A stretch of 64,000 nt of DNA from an uncultured Prevotellaceae bacterium. Lineage in GTDB: Bacteria > Bacteroidota > Bacteroidia > Bacteroidales > Muribaculaceae. The notes below the pieces were generated by a model. It was not told the origin of the DNA. It did not search any database and saw nothing but the letters and a program-made list of their open reading frames with translations. The position numbers and the translations under genes are program-made. Below, piece after piece: positions 28,554-38,109 of the stretch; positions within the stretch are counted from its first letter, which is position 1, and every line of letters begins with the position of its first letter. The DNA is taken from positions 35,999 to 99,998 of the forward strand of contig ONKF01000015.1 of the NCBI GenBank assembly GCA_900318335.1, written 5' to 3'.

Positions 28554-29741
28554 ATGGCAAAAAAACTGACTGACCGAGTGACTTGGGTTGGTAAAGTGGA
28601 CTGGGAATTGAAGACCTTCCATGGCGACGAACTGTCCACGCATCGCGGCTCGAGTTACAACTCCTATTTGATTCGTGACAAGAAAAACGTGCTGATTGAC
28701 ACGTCGTGGCTGCCTTACAGCCGTGAGTTTGTAGCGAATCTGAAGAAAGAGATAGACCTCGACAAAATCGATTATATCGTGATGTGTCACAACGAGATAG
28801 ACCACAGTGGCGCTCTCGTTGACCTGATGCGCGAAATCCCTGACACGCCTATCTACTGCACCGCTAAGGGCGAGGCTATCATCCGTGGCCATTATCACCA
28901 GGACTGGAACTTTGTGAACGTCAAGACCGGAGATAAGCTGGAATTGGGTGATACCACACTGACCTTTATCGAGGCCACGATGCTTCACTGGCCCGATACC
29001 ATGTTCTGCTACCTGAGCGGTGAGGAAATCCTGTTCAGCAACGACGGTTTTGGCCAGCACTACGCCACCGAGTCGCTCTATGACGACCAGGTGTGCATGG
29101 ACGAGGTGCTGCAGGAGGCCGAGAAGTACTATGCCAACATTCTGGCTCCCTTCAGCCCGCTCTGCAACCGCAAGGTGAAGGAAGTCGTGGGGATGAATCT
29201 GCCGCTGAAGATGATTTGCCCGAGTCATGGCATCATCTGGCGTAACAATCCCGGCTTGATCATCGAGAAATACCTCCAGTGGAGTGACGCCTATCAGGAA
29301 GACCAGGTGACCATCGTCTATGACACCATGTGGCAGAGCACACGCTTGATGGCCCAGGCCATTGCCGAGGGCATACGCGAGCAGTCGCCCACAACGACCG
29401 TCAAGATTTACAATGCCGCCCTCAACGACAAGAACGACATCCTGACCGAGGTGTTCCACTCTCGTGCCGTGCTCGTGGGTTCTCCCACCATCAACAACGG
29501 CTACAGCTATGCCATCGCCGGAATTCTGGAGATGATGAAGGGCATGAAGCTGAAGAAGAAAAAAGGTGCCGCATTTGGCAGCTTCGGTTGGAGCGGTGAG
29601 GCCGCCAAGCTCATCACCGAGCACTTGAAGGCAGCCGGCATCGAGCCCGTGAACGACGGAATCCGCGCCCAGTGGGTTCCCGATCAGGACGCTCTGGAGC
29701 AGAGCCGACAGTTTGGCCGCGACTTCGCCAAACAACTGTGA
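28554..29741 (+). CDS. Flavodiiron protein (FprA-type O2/NO reductase)
   Basis: 395 residues, standard for a two-domain flavodiiron protein. The N-terminal metallo-beta-lactamase-like domain binds the diiron site: HNEIDH gives H79, E81, D83 and H84, with further ligands in LHWPD, FSNDGFG and CPSHGIIW. A flavodoxin domain follows from about residue 255 (VTIVYDTMWQSTRLMAQAIAEGI). The enzyme reduces O2 to water or NO to N2O in the cytoplasm and protects anaerobes. No rubredoxin domain is attached. The two following genes encode a flavin/iron-sulfur oxidoreductase pair that could supply electrons; this link is inferred from gene order. Confidence 0.95.
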   Translation: MAKKLTDRVTWVGKVDWELKTFHGDELSTHRGSSYNSYLIRDKKNVLIDTSWLPYSREFVANLKKEIDLDKIDYIVMCHNEIDHSGALVDLMREIPDTPIYCTAKGEAIIRGHYHQDWNFVNVKTGDKLELGDTTLTFIEATMLHWPDTMFCYLSGEEILFSNDGFGQHYATESLYDDQVCMDEVLQEAEKYYANILAPFSPLCNRKVKEVVGMNLPLKMICPSHGIIWRNNPGLIIEKYLQWSDAYQEDQVTIVYDTMWQSTRLMAQAIAEGIREQSPTTTVKIYNAALNDKNDILTEVFHSRAVLVGSPTINNGYSYAIAGILEMMKGMKLKKKKGAAFGSFGWSGEAAKLITEHLKAAGIEPVNDGIRAQWVPDQDALEQSRQFGRDFAKQL

Positions 29742-29780
29742 TTTGGTCAAACAACTTGAACAACAATAAACAACATATAC

Positions 29781-29801
29781 AACTAATAACTAATAACTAA
29801 A
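29781..29801 (+). repeat. Heptamer array, three AACTAAT-type units in leader
   Basis: Three contiguous 7-nt units of the AACTAAT/AACTAAA kind end 4 nt before the ATG at 29806. Further loosely related AACA units precede it. Confidence 0.85.
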
Positions 29802-29805
29802 ACAA

Positions 29806-30588
29806 ATGAACAAAATCGTTAGTAAAGAGCAGTTTTCTGCTAACGTGGCGAAGCTTGTCGTTGAGGCTCCCCTCATCGCCAAGTCGCGCCGTGCGGGCCA
29901 CTTTGTAATCGTCCGTGCAGGTGAAAAAGGCGAACGCATCCCCCTGACCATCGCCGACAGCGACCCCAAGGCCGGCACCATCACGCTGGTTATCCAGAGT
30001 GTGGGCGACAGTACCCGCAAGATCTGCGCTCTCGAGCCGGGTGAGTTCCTGAATGACGTGGTAGGTCCTCTGGGCCAGGCCACTCACATCGAGAAGTATG
30101 GCACTGTGCTGTGTGCAGGTGGCGGTGTGGGTACCGCTCCCCTACTCCCCATCATCCGTGCGATGAAGGAGGCTGGCAACCGTGTTATCAGCGTGCTGGC
30201 AGGCCGTACCAAGGACCTGATTATTCTGGAGGACGAGGTGCGCGCATCGAGCGACGAGACCATCATCATGACCGATGACGGCAGCTACGGCAACAAGGGT
30301 GTTGTCACCGTGGGTATGGAAGAGGTGCTCAAGCGTGAGCACGTGGACTATTGCGTGACCATCGGTCCCGCCATCATGATGAAATTCTGTGCCCTGTTGA
30401 CCAAGAAGTATGAGGTGCCCACCGAGGCCTCTCTCAACGCTATCATGGTCGATGGTACCGGCATGTGCGGCGCTTGCCGCGTGACCGTGGGCGGCAAGAC
30501 GCGCTTTGTGTGCGTCGAGGGTCCCGAGTTCAATGCCCATGAGATTGATTTTGACGAGTTGATGATGCGCTTGAAAGGAGCTCAATAA
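29806..30588 (+). CDS. Ferredoxin-NADP reductase-like FAD/[2Fe-2S] subunit (NfnA/PyrK-like)
   Basis: 260 residues of the sulfide dehydrogenase/PyrK/NfnA small-subunit type: an FAD-binding beta-barrel (about 10-95), a NAD-binding Rossmann part (GGGVGTAPLLPIIRAM, near 105) and a C-terminal [2Fe-2S] site with four Cys (GTGMCGACRVTV...TRFVC). With the next gene it makes the two-subunit NADH-dependent reduced-ferredoxin:NADP+ oxidoreductase arrangement known as Nfn in anaerobes, or the alpha-like part of a glutamate synthase complex. Which reaction applies cannot be decided from sequence. Confidence 0.9.
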   Translation: MNKIVSKEQFSANVAKLVVEAPLIAKSRRAGHFVIVRAGEKGERIPLTIADSDPKAGTITLVIQSVGDSTRKICALEPGEFLNDVVGPLGQATHIEKYGTVLCAGGGVGTAPLLPIIRAMKEAGNRVISVLAGRTKDLIILEDEVRASSDETIIMTDDGSYGNKGVVTVGMEEVLKREHVDYCVTIGPAIMMKFCALLTKKYEVPTEASLNAIMVDGTGMCGACRVTVGGKTRFVCVEGPEFNAHEIDFDELMMRLKGAQ

Positions 30589-30706
30589 TGCTCGCTGCAC
30601 TCGCAGTTTAGAGTTTAAAGTTTAGAGTTTAGAGAGGCTCCGCCTTGATGCTCGATAGGTTTTAGACGACAGTAATCGTACTTAAAACTTACAACTAACA
30701 ACTTAA
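30588..30706 (+). repeat. Intergenic repeat element with opposed heptamer arrays
   Basis: Starting at the last base of the preceding stop codon: ATGCTCGC plus GC-rich spacer, then four TTTAGAG-type heptamers at 30607-30634, then about 45 bp, then four AACTTAA/AACTAAC-type heptamers at 30679-30706 before the next ATG. The first 48 bp are nearly identical to the element at 38109, except for a 9-bp insert. Further detail is given in the findings. Confidence 0.85.
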
Positions 30707-30722
30707 AAAAGAAAAAATAATA

Positions 30723-32183
30723 ATGGAACAGAATAATATCGATCCGCGTAATGAACAGTGGCGTGTAGATTTGCGCAACGCCAAGACCCCCAAGGAGCGC
30801 ACCGCTATCCCCCGCGTGGAGATGCCGCAGCTCGACCCCAAATACCGTATCACCTGTAACGAGGAGGTGAATCAGGGCATCAGTGCCGAGCAGGCTGTGG
30901 TTGAGGCCAGCCGCTGCTTGGACTGCGCTAACCCCCAGTGTGTTACCGGTTGCCCCGTTAACATCAATATTCCCAAGTTCATCAAGAACATCGAGCGTGG
31001 CGAGTTTGGCGAGGCCGCTGCCACCCTTAAGGAAACCAGTTCATTGCCCGCCGTTTGTGGCCGCGTGTGCCCGCAGGAGAAGCAGTGCGAGTCGCGTTGC
31101 ATCCACACCAAGATGAAGCACCCCGCTGTGGCCATTGGTTATCTGGAGCGCTTTGCCGCCGACTGGCAGCGTGACAACCTGCCCCAGGAGGTGCCCGCTA
31201 TGGCTCCCGCCAACGGTATCAAGGTTGCTGTCATCGGCAGTGGCCCCTCGGGACTGTCATTTGCTGGTGATATGGCCAAGAAGGGCTTCAGCGTAACCGT
31301 GTTTGAGGCTCTGCACGAGATTGGTGGTGTGTTGAAGTATGGTATCCCCGAGTTCCGTCTTCCCAACCACATCGTGGACTATGAGATTGAAGGTCTCAGG
31401 AAGATGGGCGTTGAGTTCGTCAAGGACTGCCTGGTGGGCAAGACCATCAGCTATGAGGACCTGCACGAGATGGGCTTCAAGGGCGTGTTTGTAGGCTCTG
31501 GCGCAGGCTTCCCCCGTTTCATGAATATCCCCGGTGAGAACCTCAACGGTATCATGTCGAGCAACGAGTACCTGACCCGCATCAACCTGATGGAAGCCGG
31601 TCGTGGTGGTGATACCCCCGTGCTGCGTGGCAAGACCATCGCCGTCATTGGTGGCGGTAACACCGCAATGGACTCGACCCGTACCGCACTGCGCATGGGC
31701 ACCGAGCGCGTCATCCTCATCTATCGCCGCAGCGAGGAAGAGATGCCTGCCCGTCGTGAGGAAGTGGGCCATGCCAAGGAAGAAGGCGTTGAGTTCAAGA
31801 CTCTGCACAACCCCATCGAGTACATCGGTGACGACAAGGGCCGCGTAGTGGCTATGCGCGTTCAGAAGATGGAACTGGGTGAGCCCGACGCTTCAGGCCG
31901 TCGCAGCCCTGTGCCCATCGAGGGTGCCATCGAGGAAATCCCTGTTGACCTCGTGATTGTGGCTGTGGGTGTATCGCCCAACCAGCTCGTGCCCCGTTCG
32001 ATTCCCGGTCTGGACATCAGCAAGCGCAACACCATCGTTGTCAACGAGGAGACCATGCAGTCGTCGGTGGGCGACCTCTATGCCGGTGGTGACATCGTGC
32101 GTGGCGGTGCTACCGTGATCCTGGCTATGGGCGATGGCCGTCGTGCCGCCCTCAACATGGCCAAGGAACTCCTGGGAGAGTAA
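30723..32183 (+). CDS. NADPH-binding FAD/iron-sulfur subunit (glutamate synthase small-chain/NfnB-like)
   Basis: 486 residues. The N-terminal region (about 55-130) has two [4Fe-4S] cysteine clusters (CLDCANPQCVTGCP and CGRVCPQEKQCESRC). Two nucleotide-binding folds follow: FAD at VAVIGSGPSGLSFAGDMA (near 165) and NADPH at IAVIGGGNTAMDSTRTALRMG (near 305), and an FAD motif near the end (GDLYAGGDIVRGGATVILAMGDG). It belongs to the glutamate synthase beta/NfnB family and pairs with the preceding [2Fe-2S] gene. No glutamate synthase large subunit is adjacent, so an Nfn-type electron-bifurcating role is the better guess. A hairpin terminator follows. Confidence 0.92.
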   Translation: MEQNNIDPRNEQWRVDLRNAKTPKERTAIPRVEMPQLDPKYRITCNEEVNQGISAEQAVVEASRCLDCANPQCVTGCPVNINIPKFIKNIERGEFGEAAATLKETSSLPAVCGRVCPQEKQCESRCIHTKMKHPAVAIGYLERFAADWQRDNLPQEVPAMAPANGIKVAVIGSGPSGLSFAGDMAKKGFSVTVFEALHEIGGVLKYGIPEFRLPNHIVDYEIEGLRKMGVEFVKDCLVGKTISYEDLHEMGFKGVFVGSGAGFPRFMNIPGENLNGIMSSNEYLTRINLMEAGRGGDTPVLRGKTIAVIGGGNTAMDSTRTALRMGTERVILIYRRSEEEMPARREEVGHAKEEGVEFKTLHNPIEYIGDDKGRVVAMRVQKMELGEPDASGRRSPVPIEGAIEEIPVDLVIVAVGVSPNQLVPRSIPGLDISKRNTIVVNEETMQSSVGDLYAGGDIVRGGATVILAMGDGRRAALNMAKELLGE

Positions 32184-32210
32184 TCTCTTAGATATATAAT
32201 ACTGAAGTAT

Positions 32211-32247
32211 ATGGGATTCAGTCTGCAAGGACTGTTTCCCATTTTTT
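32211..32247 (+). terminator. Rho-independent terminator after the Nfn-like pair
   Basis: A 13-bp arm ATGGGATTCAGTC (32211-32223) pairs with GACTGTTTCCCAT (32230-32242) with a two-base internal mismatch, then a run of six T. Confidence 0.8.
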
Positions 32248-32610
32248 CATTTCGGGATAAGCGATGAAGGCCCTACGATTATAGTCGAGCGAAGGATTGG
32301 GGTGATGGGCATGGGGTGGTAGCTGACGTTTTGTCATAGTTGGATTTTTACGTACTGACATTTCCATAATCTCACTTTTATAATAAAACACTTAATTATT
32401 TACTCATTTTCAAAGGGTTAGATTGTGTGCCAAAACTCTCGTTATTATTCGTGGTACGCACGAAGAAATTAAACCAGAAGCTGTTTATGACACATCCTCA
32501 TCCGATGGATTCTATCTGTGTTATACCTTGGCAATACTTGTTCCAAAAATTGTTAAATTGCGAAAATTTGCTAAAAACGGTGGCCTGGAGAAATAATTTC
32601 AGCCAAGTTG
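32248..32610. other. Intergenic region with no recognised feature
   Basis: About 360 bp, AT-rich toward the 3' end. I see no RNA gene, no convincing ORF and no repeat here. The next promoter starts at 32611. Confidence 0.55.
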
Positions 32611-32641
32611 TTTGTTCTACCCTCGAATTGCAGTATCTTTG
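32611..32641 (+). promoter_or_regulatory. Consensus promoter giving a nearly leaderless mRNA
   Basis: TTTG at 32611-32614, 19-bp spacer, TATCTTTG at 32634-32641: a perfect match. The ATG at 32648 is only 6 nt after the -7 element, about where transcription should begin, so the transcript would have little or no leader. Confidence 0.85.
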
Positions 32642-32647
32642 CGGTAA

Positions 32648-34813
32648 ATGAAGAGAAATAGGACGCAGCACATTGCTTTGATGTTTGCGGCACTTGCCGT
32701 GAGCCTTGTTTTGATGTGTGCTTGCGGGGGGCGTAAGGAGATGAGCAACCTTGTCATTGTCCAGAACGAGGTGTTTACCCTGACGGGAGACAGCATCATC
32801 GAGGATTCAGTCTATGCCTGCGTATTACCCGACGGCTCTATCAAGTCCAATGTGACCCTGGCACGGCTGGACAGCCAGTTCAGTCATGTGGATACCGCTC
32901 AAGTCCGTTTTGTCCAGGGCTGGCGTTGGCGCAGGCATGAAAAACGCCCGATTATGATGCCTGTCTATAGCAGCGATCAGCCCCTTGTCGACGCGTTATA
33001 CGAAATGTCGGTAGACTATATTGCAGGCGCTGTCGACAATACAGGCCGCTTTGCCCCGTCCCAGAATAATTATAGCCGCCTGTACTGTTCCATTTTCCTG
33101 TCGCTGGCGGCACTCAAGCCCCATCAGTCAATGGCCACCCTGCGGTCGATTGTGGACCGTGACAGCATCATCATGCAGCGCGAGGGCCAGTGGCCTGTCG
33201 TGAGCGACCACATCGGCTGGGCAACCGCTGCTTGGGAAGTGTATAAGGCTACAGGAGACCGCGCTTGGCTCGCCTATAGCCACCGTGTCATCGAAAAGAC
33301 ACTCAATATCAACCGTGAAGTATTGCTCGACCACAACCTGGGCCTGATACATGGGGCAGGTTACACTTCCTCCAAGCCCATAGGTGTACGCCGCATGACT
33401 TGGATGGGCTATAATGACCTGTTTGCCTGCATGTCGCTGGGTAACAACATCCTGACGGGGAATGCCTATGCCATCCTCGCCGACATGAGTGACGAGTTGG
33501 GGATCGAGAACGAATACCAGAAGGATGCCCAGCACATCAAGGACGCCATCAACCAGCACTTGTGGAACGAGGACAAGGGCTTCTACAGCTCCTTCCTGTT
33601 TGGCATTGCCTATCCGCGCCAATCACCGCTCACCGACAATACCGCCCAGGCGATGTGCGTCCTGTGGGGTATCGCCGACGATAACCGTGCCGAGAACTTG
33701 ATTGCCCACACCCCAGTGTCCAACCTGGGAGTGAATGTCTCCTACCCTGCCGGAAATCCCATTGAACCCTATTTCGCTAACTCCTCGTGGGCAACGACCC
33801 AGGCGCTGTGGAACCTGGCGTCGGCCTATGTGGGCAATGAGAACGCCCTGCGTCGTGGCTTGGGTGCCTTGTACCGTGCCCAGGCTCTGTACCAGTCCCG
33901 AGGCATCCACATGCAAGGCCTGGATACTGATCACCTAGGTACCAGTGCCTCTAATGCGGCAATGGTGTTGCGTGTGCTGATGGGAATGAATTACACGACC
34001 GAAGGTATCGAATTCTCGCCAACCGTTCCCGCCTGCATGCCAGGCAAGAAGACTTTCACCGGGCTGAACTACCGCAAGGCGGTGCTTGACATCACCATCA
34101 TCGGTACCGGCAATGATGTGGCATCGATTACCGACAACGGTAAGTCGATGGAGAGTCCCTTTATTCCTGCCGGCATCGAGGGAAAGCACCACATCGTCGT
34201 TACCCTGAAAACTGGTAACCGTCCGTCTCAGCACGTGACGATACATCATGGTGAGGTGGTTCTGCCGCCCACGCCAGTCGTTACTTGGACAGGCGACAGC
34301 GGGCACATCGTTGATTTTGTGTCAGGAACGCCCTATCGCTTGTCGGTCAACGGCCAATTCACGTCGCTGAACGACTCAGTATTCACCCTACCCCATTCCG
34401 AGACCTTTGCCGAGTTCTCGGTTGAGATTGCTGGCAAGTATGGCAACGGATTCATGTCCAAGCCCTTATACTACTTTGGCCTGACTCCGCAAGTGGCTTT
34501 CTTCCCAGGTAATGTTGATAATGGTCATGTGGCCATCCCAATGAATGTCGCCGAAAGCGGTGAATACCTGCTGGACATCGGTTACCGCCCCACAGGTACA
34601 CTCGATGTGCGCCGTGTGAGCGCCAATGGGCACCCGATGGGGACTCTCGTCATGGCCAGCAGTAACAGTGGGGATGCAGGAGACATGGCATACAGCAACA
34701 TGGTGAAAGTCTTGTTGCTCAAGGGCGAAAACAGCATTGAAATCGACCAGATACGCCTGCCCAAAGCCTTCACCCCCTGTGAACCGGTGCACGTGAGGCT
34801 GATAAAATTCTAA
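32648..34813 (+). CDS. Lipoprotein (alpha/alpha)6-barrel glycosidase-like protein
   Basis: 721 residues with a lipobox (LVLMCAC, near Cys 26). Residues about 115-470 form the six-hairpin helical barrel seen in GH63/GH15/MGH1-type glycoside hydrolases, with motifs VDNTGRFAPSQNNYS, HIGWATAAWEVY, WMGYNDLFACMSLG, HLWNEDKGFYSS and FANSSWATTQALWNLASAYVG. Beta-rich carbohydrate-binding-like regions follow (about 500-720). It should act on glycans outside the inner membrane; the linkage is not known. The preceding promoter points to its own regulation, and the gene stands 65 bp upstream of a Tricorn-like protease. Confidence 0.82.
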   Translation: MKRNRTQHIALMFAALAVSLVLMCACGGRKEMSNLVIVQNEVFTLTGDSIIEDSVYACVLPDGSIKSNVTLARLDSQFSHVDTAQVRFVQGWRWRRHEKRPIMMPVYSSDQPLVDALYEMSVDYIAGAVDNTGRFAPSQNNYSRLYCSIFLSLAALKPHQSMATLRSIVDRDSIIMQREGQWPVVSDHIGWATAAWEVYKATGDRAWLAYSHRVIEKTLNINREVLLDHNLGLIHGAGYTSSKPIGVRRMTWMGYNDLFACMSLGNNILTGNAYAILADMSDELGIENEYQKDAQHIKDAINQHLWNEDKGFYSSFLFGIAYPRQSPLTDNTAQAMCVLWGIADDNRAENLIAHTPVSNLGVNVSYPAGNPIEPYFANSSWATTQALWNLASAYVGNENALRRGLGALYRAQALYQSRGIHMQGLDTDHLGTSASNAAMVLRVLMGMNYTTEGIEFSPTVPACMPGKKTFTGLNYRKAVLDITIIGTGNDVASITDNGKSMESPFIPAGIEGKHHIVVTLKTGNRPSQHVTIHHGEVVLPPTPVVTWTGDSGHIVDFVSGTPYRLSVNGQFTSLNDSVFTLPHSETFAEFSVEIAGKYGNGFMSKPLYYFGLTPQVAFFPGNVDNGHVAIPMNVAESGEYLLDIGYRPTGTLDVRRVSANGHPMGTLVMASSNSGDAGDMAYSNMVKVLLLKGENSIEIDQIRLPKAFTPCEPVHVRLIKF

Positions 34814-34878
34814 ATGGTTGATAAAAAGAGTATTAATAACAATATCATATAACATCATAAATAATAGTATCTGTTTCT

Positions 34879-37800
34879 ATGAACACTAAACTCATCATGA
34901 TTGCGGCACTTGCCGCAGCGGCACTCACCTGCCAGGCCGACGAGGGGCGCCTCTTGCGTTTCCCCGGCACTAACGGCCGCGACGTGGCTTTCAGCTACGC
35001 TGGCGACATCTACACTGTGCCCATTACCGGCGGCACAGCCCGCAAACTCACTTCCCACAAGGGATATGAGGCTTTTGCCCGTTTCTCACCTGATGGGCAG
35101 ACCATCGCCTTCACAGGTCAGTATGACGGCAATACCGAGGTCTATGTGATGCCTGCCGAGGGCGGAGAACCCCGGCGTATCACCTTCACCGCGTCCAATC
35201 CCCGTGACGATTGGGGCGACCGTATGGGTCCCAACAACATCACCATGACATGGACACCCGATGGGCGCGGCATTATCTACCGTAACCGCATCAGTGACAG
35301 CTTTGACGGCAAGCTGTGGTGTGCCCCCGTCGATGGTGGCATGTCACAACAGCTGCCACTGCCCGAAGGCGGTTTCTGCTGCTATAATGCTGATGGAACC
35401 AAGTTGGCTTACAACCGCGTGTTCCGCGAGTTCCGCACATGGAAATACTACAAGGGCGGTATGGCCGACGACATCTGGATTTATGACACCCAAGCCAAGA
35501 CGGTGACCAACATCACCAATAATATTGCCCAGGACATTGATCCCATGTGGATTGGCGACGAAATCTATTACATGAGCGACCGAGACAACCGCATGAACAT
35601 CTTTGTCTATAACACCCGCACTGGTGCTACCCAGAAGGTGACCGACTTCACCGAATATGACGTGAAGTTCGCCAACTGTGGCGGCGGCAAGATTGTGTTT
35701 GAGAACGGTGGCTACCTCTATGTGCTTGACCCCGCCACAAAGCGTAGCGAGAAGATTACCGTCTATCTTAACAGCGAGAACAACTTTGCCCGCGAGGAGC
35801 AGCGCAAGGTCAAGGACAACCTGACCGGTGGCAGCCTGGCCCCCGATGGCAGTCGTCTTGCCATCAGTGCCCGTGGCGAGGTGTTTGACGTTCCTGCCAA
35901 GCATGGTGTGACCCGCAACATCACCCACACGCCTGGCGTGCACGAGCGCAACGCGAGCTGGAGTCCCGACGGAAAGAATATTGCTTACATTAGCGACCAG
36001 ACCGGCGAGACCGAAATCTGGATGCGCCCCGTGGGCAGTGACAAAGCCATCCAGCTGACCAAGGACAACGACACCTACATCCGTGACCTGGAGTGGAGCC
36101 CCGACGGCAGCCAGATTGTCTATACCGACCGCAAGAACCGCATCAACCTGCTCAACGTCAAGACCCTGGCCAAGCAGACATTGCTTACTGACGAGATGGG
36201 CGAAATCCCCGTCCCCTCCTTCTCGCCCGATGGCAAGTGGCTTACCTATTACCGTCAGGGAACCAACGAGTTTGGTGTGGTTTACCTCTATAACATCGCC
36301 GAGCGCAAGGAGTATCCTGTGACCGACCGCTGGTATGACAGCAATTCGCCCGTCTTCAGCAGTGACGGCAAGTATCTGATATTTGCTTCCTCCCGTGATT
36401 TCAATCCCATCTACAGCAGTGTCGAGTGGAACTTCGCTTACCGTGACATGGAGGGCATCTACCTTGTCATGCTTGCCAAGGACACCCCTTCACCTTTCCT
36501 GCCCAAGGATGACCAGGTCAACGCTGGAGCTGACAAGCCCAAGGATGCGCCCAAAGACGCCCCCAAGGATAAGAAGAAAAGCAATAAGGCACAAGCCGAT
36601 GCCAACGCAGTGCGCATCGACATTGATGGCATTGCCGACAGGATTGTGAAAGTGCCCATCGGCACTGGCAGCTACGGTAACTTTGTGTGCGACGGCAGCC
36701 ACTTGTGGTATAGCGGACGTGGAAGCGTGCGCGTTTATGACTTTGCCGAGCAGAAGGACGAGGTCGTTGCCGACCGTGCTTACATGATACCCTCGGCCGA
36801 TATGAAGACCGCTGCATTCCTGAAAGGTGATGAGCTATATATCGCTCCCCTGTCACCCCGCAAGGCCGACTTGAGCGAGGCTGTCAACCTTGACGACATG
36901 ATTGCCACCGTCAACTACGACCAGGAGTGGAACCAGATCTTTAACGAGGCATGGCGTGCCTATCGTGACGGTTTCTATCTGGAGAATATGCACGGTGTTG
37001 ACTGGCAGGCCATGCATGACAAGTATGCCGCGCTGCTGCCCTATGTCAAGAACCGTCTCGACTTGACCTATGTCATCGGTGGTATGATTGGTGAGCTGGC
37101 CGTGGGACACGCCTATGTCGATGGTGGTGACCATATCGAGGCCGATCAGCACAACATCGGTATGCTCGGCGCTGAAGTGGAGAAAGTGGCTGATGGCTAC
37201 AAAATCAAGAAAATCCTGCGTGGCGCTCCCGACCGCGAGTCGCTGCGTTCGCCGCTGCTGGAGCCTGGCATGGATGTCAAGGAGGGTGATGTCATCACTG
37301 CTGTTGATGGCGTGACTACCCAAGGCGTTGCCAATTTCTACACCCTGCTGCGTGACAAGGCTGGTGTGATGACCGAGCTGACCCTGAACGGCAACCGCAA
37401 GGTCGTTGTCAAGCCCATCCAGGACGAATATCCCTTGTATCACTATGAGTGGGTACAGCACAATATCGACTACGTGAGCGAGAAGACCGACGGCCGCGTG
37501 GGCTACGTTTATATCCCCGACATGGGTCCCGAGGGCTTGCGTGAATTCTCACGCTACTTCTTTGCTCAAACCGACAAGGAGGCCCTTATCGTTGACGACC
37601 GTGGCAATGGCGGTGGCAACATCTCCCCGATGGTTATCGAGCGACTGTTACGTCAGCCCTACCGCTTGACCATGTTCCGTGGCAGCAACTACAACGGCAC
37701 CATACCCGAGCGCACGCTCGACGGCCCCAAGGTGTTGCTCGTCAACAAGTACTCGGCCAGCGATGGCGACCTGTTCCCCTGGAGCTTCAAGGAGAACAAG

Positions 37801-38109
37801 ATAGGTCCCGTGATCGGTACCCGCTCATGGGGTGGTATTGTGGGCATCAGCGGCTCACTGCCCTATATGGACGGCACCGACATCCGCGTGCCCTTCTTCA
37901 CCAACTACGACACCCGCGGCAACTGGATTGTCGAGAACCACGGCGTTGACCCCGACATCCTCATCGACAATGACCCAATCCAGGAGTTTAATGGCATCGA
38001 CCAGCAGCTTGACAAGGCCATCGAGGTTATCCTCGACTTGCTCAAGGACCGCCAGCCCAAGCCCAAGACTCCTGCTCCCCGCACCCTCCACGACCTGGGC
38101 GTGAAGTGA
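34879..38109 (+). CDS. Tricorn-like S41 protease with PD40 beta-propeller and PDZ domain
   Basis: 1076 residues with a signal peptide (MNTKLIMIAALAAAALTCQA). Repeated PD40-type beta-propeller blades run through residues about 25-530 (FSPDGQTIAF, WSPDGKNIAY, WSPDGSQIVY, FSPDGKWLTY). A Pro/Lys/Asp linker near residues 550-575 (KDAPKDAPKDKKK) is followed by a second beta-region, the C1 domain with the conserved His (GHAYVDGGDH), a PDZ domain (about 790-860) and the S41 core with the catalytic Ser in NKYSASDGD. These proteins are oligomeric periplasmic proteases that degrade peptides. The terminal repeat element begins at the final base of its stop. Confidence 0.93.
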   Translation: MNTKLIMIAALAAAALTCQADEGRLLRFPGTNGRDVAFSYAGDIYTVPITGGTARKLTSHKGYEAFARFSPDGQTIAFTGQYDGNTEVYVMPAEGGEPRRITFTASNPRDDWGDRMGPNNITMTWTPDGRGIIYRNRISDSFDGKLWCAPVDGGMSQQLPLPEGGFCCYNADGTKLAYNRVFREFRTWKYYKGGMADDIWIYDTQAKTVTNITNNIAQDIDPMWIGDEIYYMSDRDNRMNIFVYNTRTGATQKVTDFTEYDVKFANCGGGKIVFENGGYLYVLDPATKRSEKITVYLNSENNFAREEQRKVKDNLTGGSLAPDGSRLAISARGEVFDVPAKHGVTRNITHTPGVHERNASWSPDGKNIAYISDQTGETEIWMRPVGSDKAIQLTKDNDTYIRDLEWSPDGSQIVYTDRKNRINLLNVKTLAKQTLLTDEMGEIPVPSFSPDGKWLTYYRQGTNEFGVVYLYNIAERKEYPVTDRWYDSNSPVFSSDGKYLIFASSRDFNPIYSSVEWNFAYRDMEGIYLVMLAKDTPSPFLPKDDQVNAGADKPKDAPKDAPKDKKKSNKAQADANAVRIDIDGIADRIVKVPIGTGSYGNFVCDGSHLWYSGRGSVRVYDFAEQKDEVVADRAYMIPSADMKTAAFLKGDELYIAPLSPRKADLSEAVNLDDMIATVNYDQEWNQIFNEAWRAYRDGFYLENMHGVDWQAMHDKYAALLPYVKNRLDLTYVIGGMIGELAVGHAYVDGGDHIEADQHNIGMLGAEVEKVADGYKIKKILRGAPDRESLRSPLLEPGMDVKEGDVITAVDGVTTQGVANFYTLLRDKAGVMTELTLNGNRKVVVKPIQDEYPLYHYEWVQHNIDYVSEKTDGRVGYVYIPDMGPEGLREFSRYFFAQTDKEALIVDDRGNGGGNISPMVIERLLRQPYRLTMFRGSNYNGTIPERTLDGPKVLLVNKYSASDGDLFPWSFKENKIGPVIGTRSWGGIVGISGSLPYMDGTDIRVPFFTNYDTRGNWIVENHGVDPDILIDNDPIQEFNGIDQQLDKAIEVILDLLKDRQPKPKTPAPRTLHDLGVK

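Noticed and set aside
28539-29750. A 403-codon open frame antisense to the flavodiiron gene
   Set aside because: Same cause: the codon usage of the real gene leaves the opposite strand open. No ribosome or domain signal supports it.
32427-32651. A 74-codon frame ahead of the glycosidase gene
   Set aside because: It runs through the promoter at 32611-32641 and shows no coding character.
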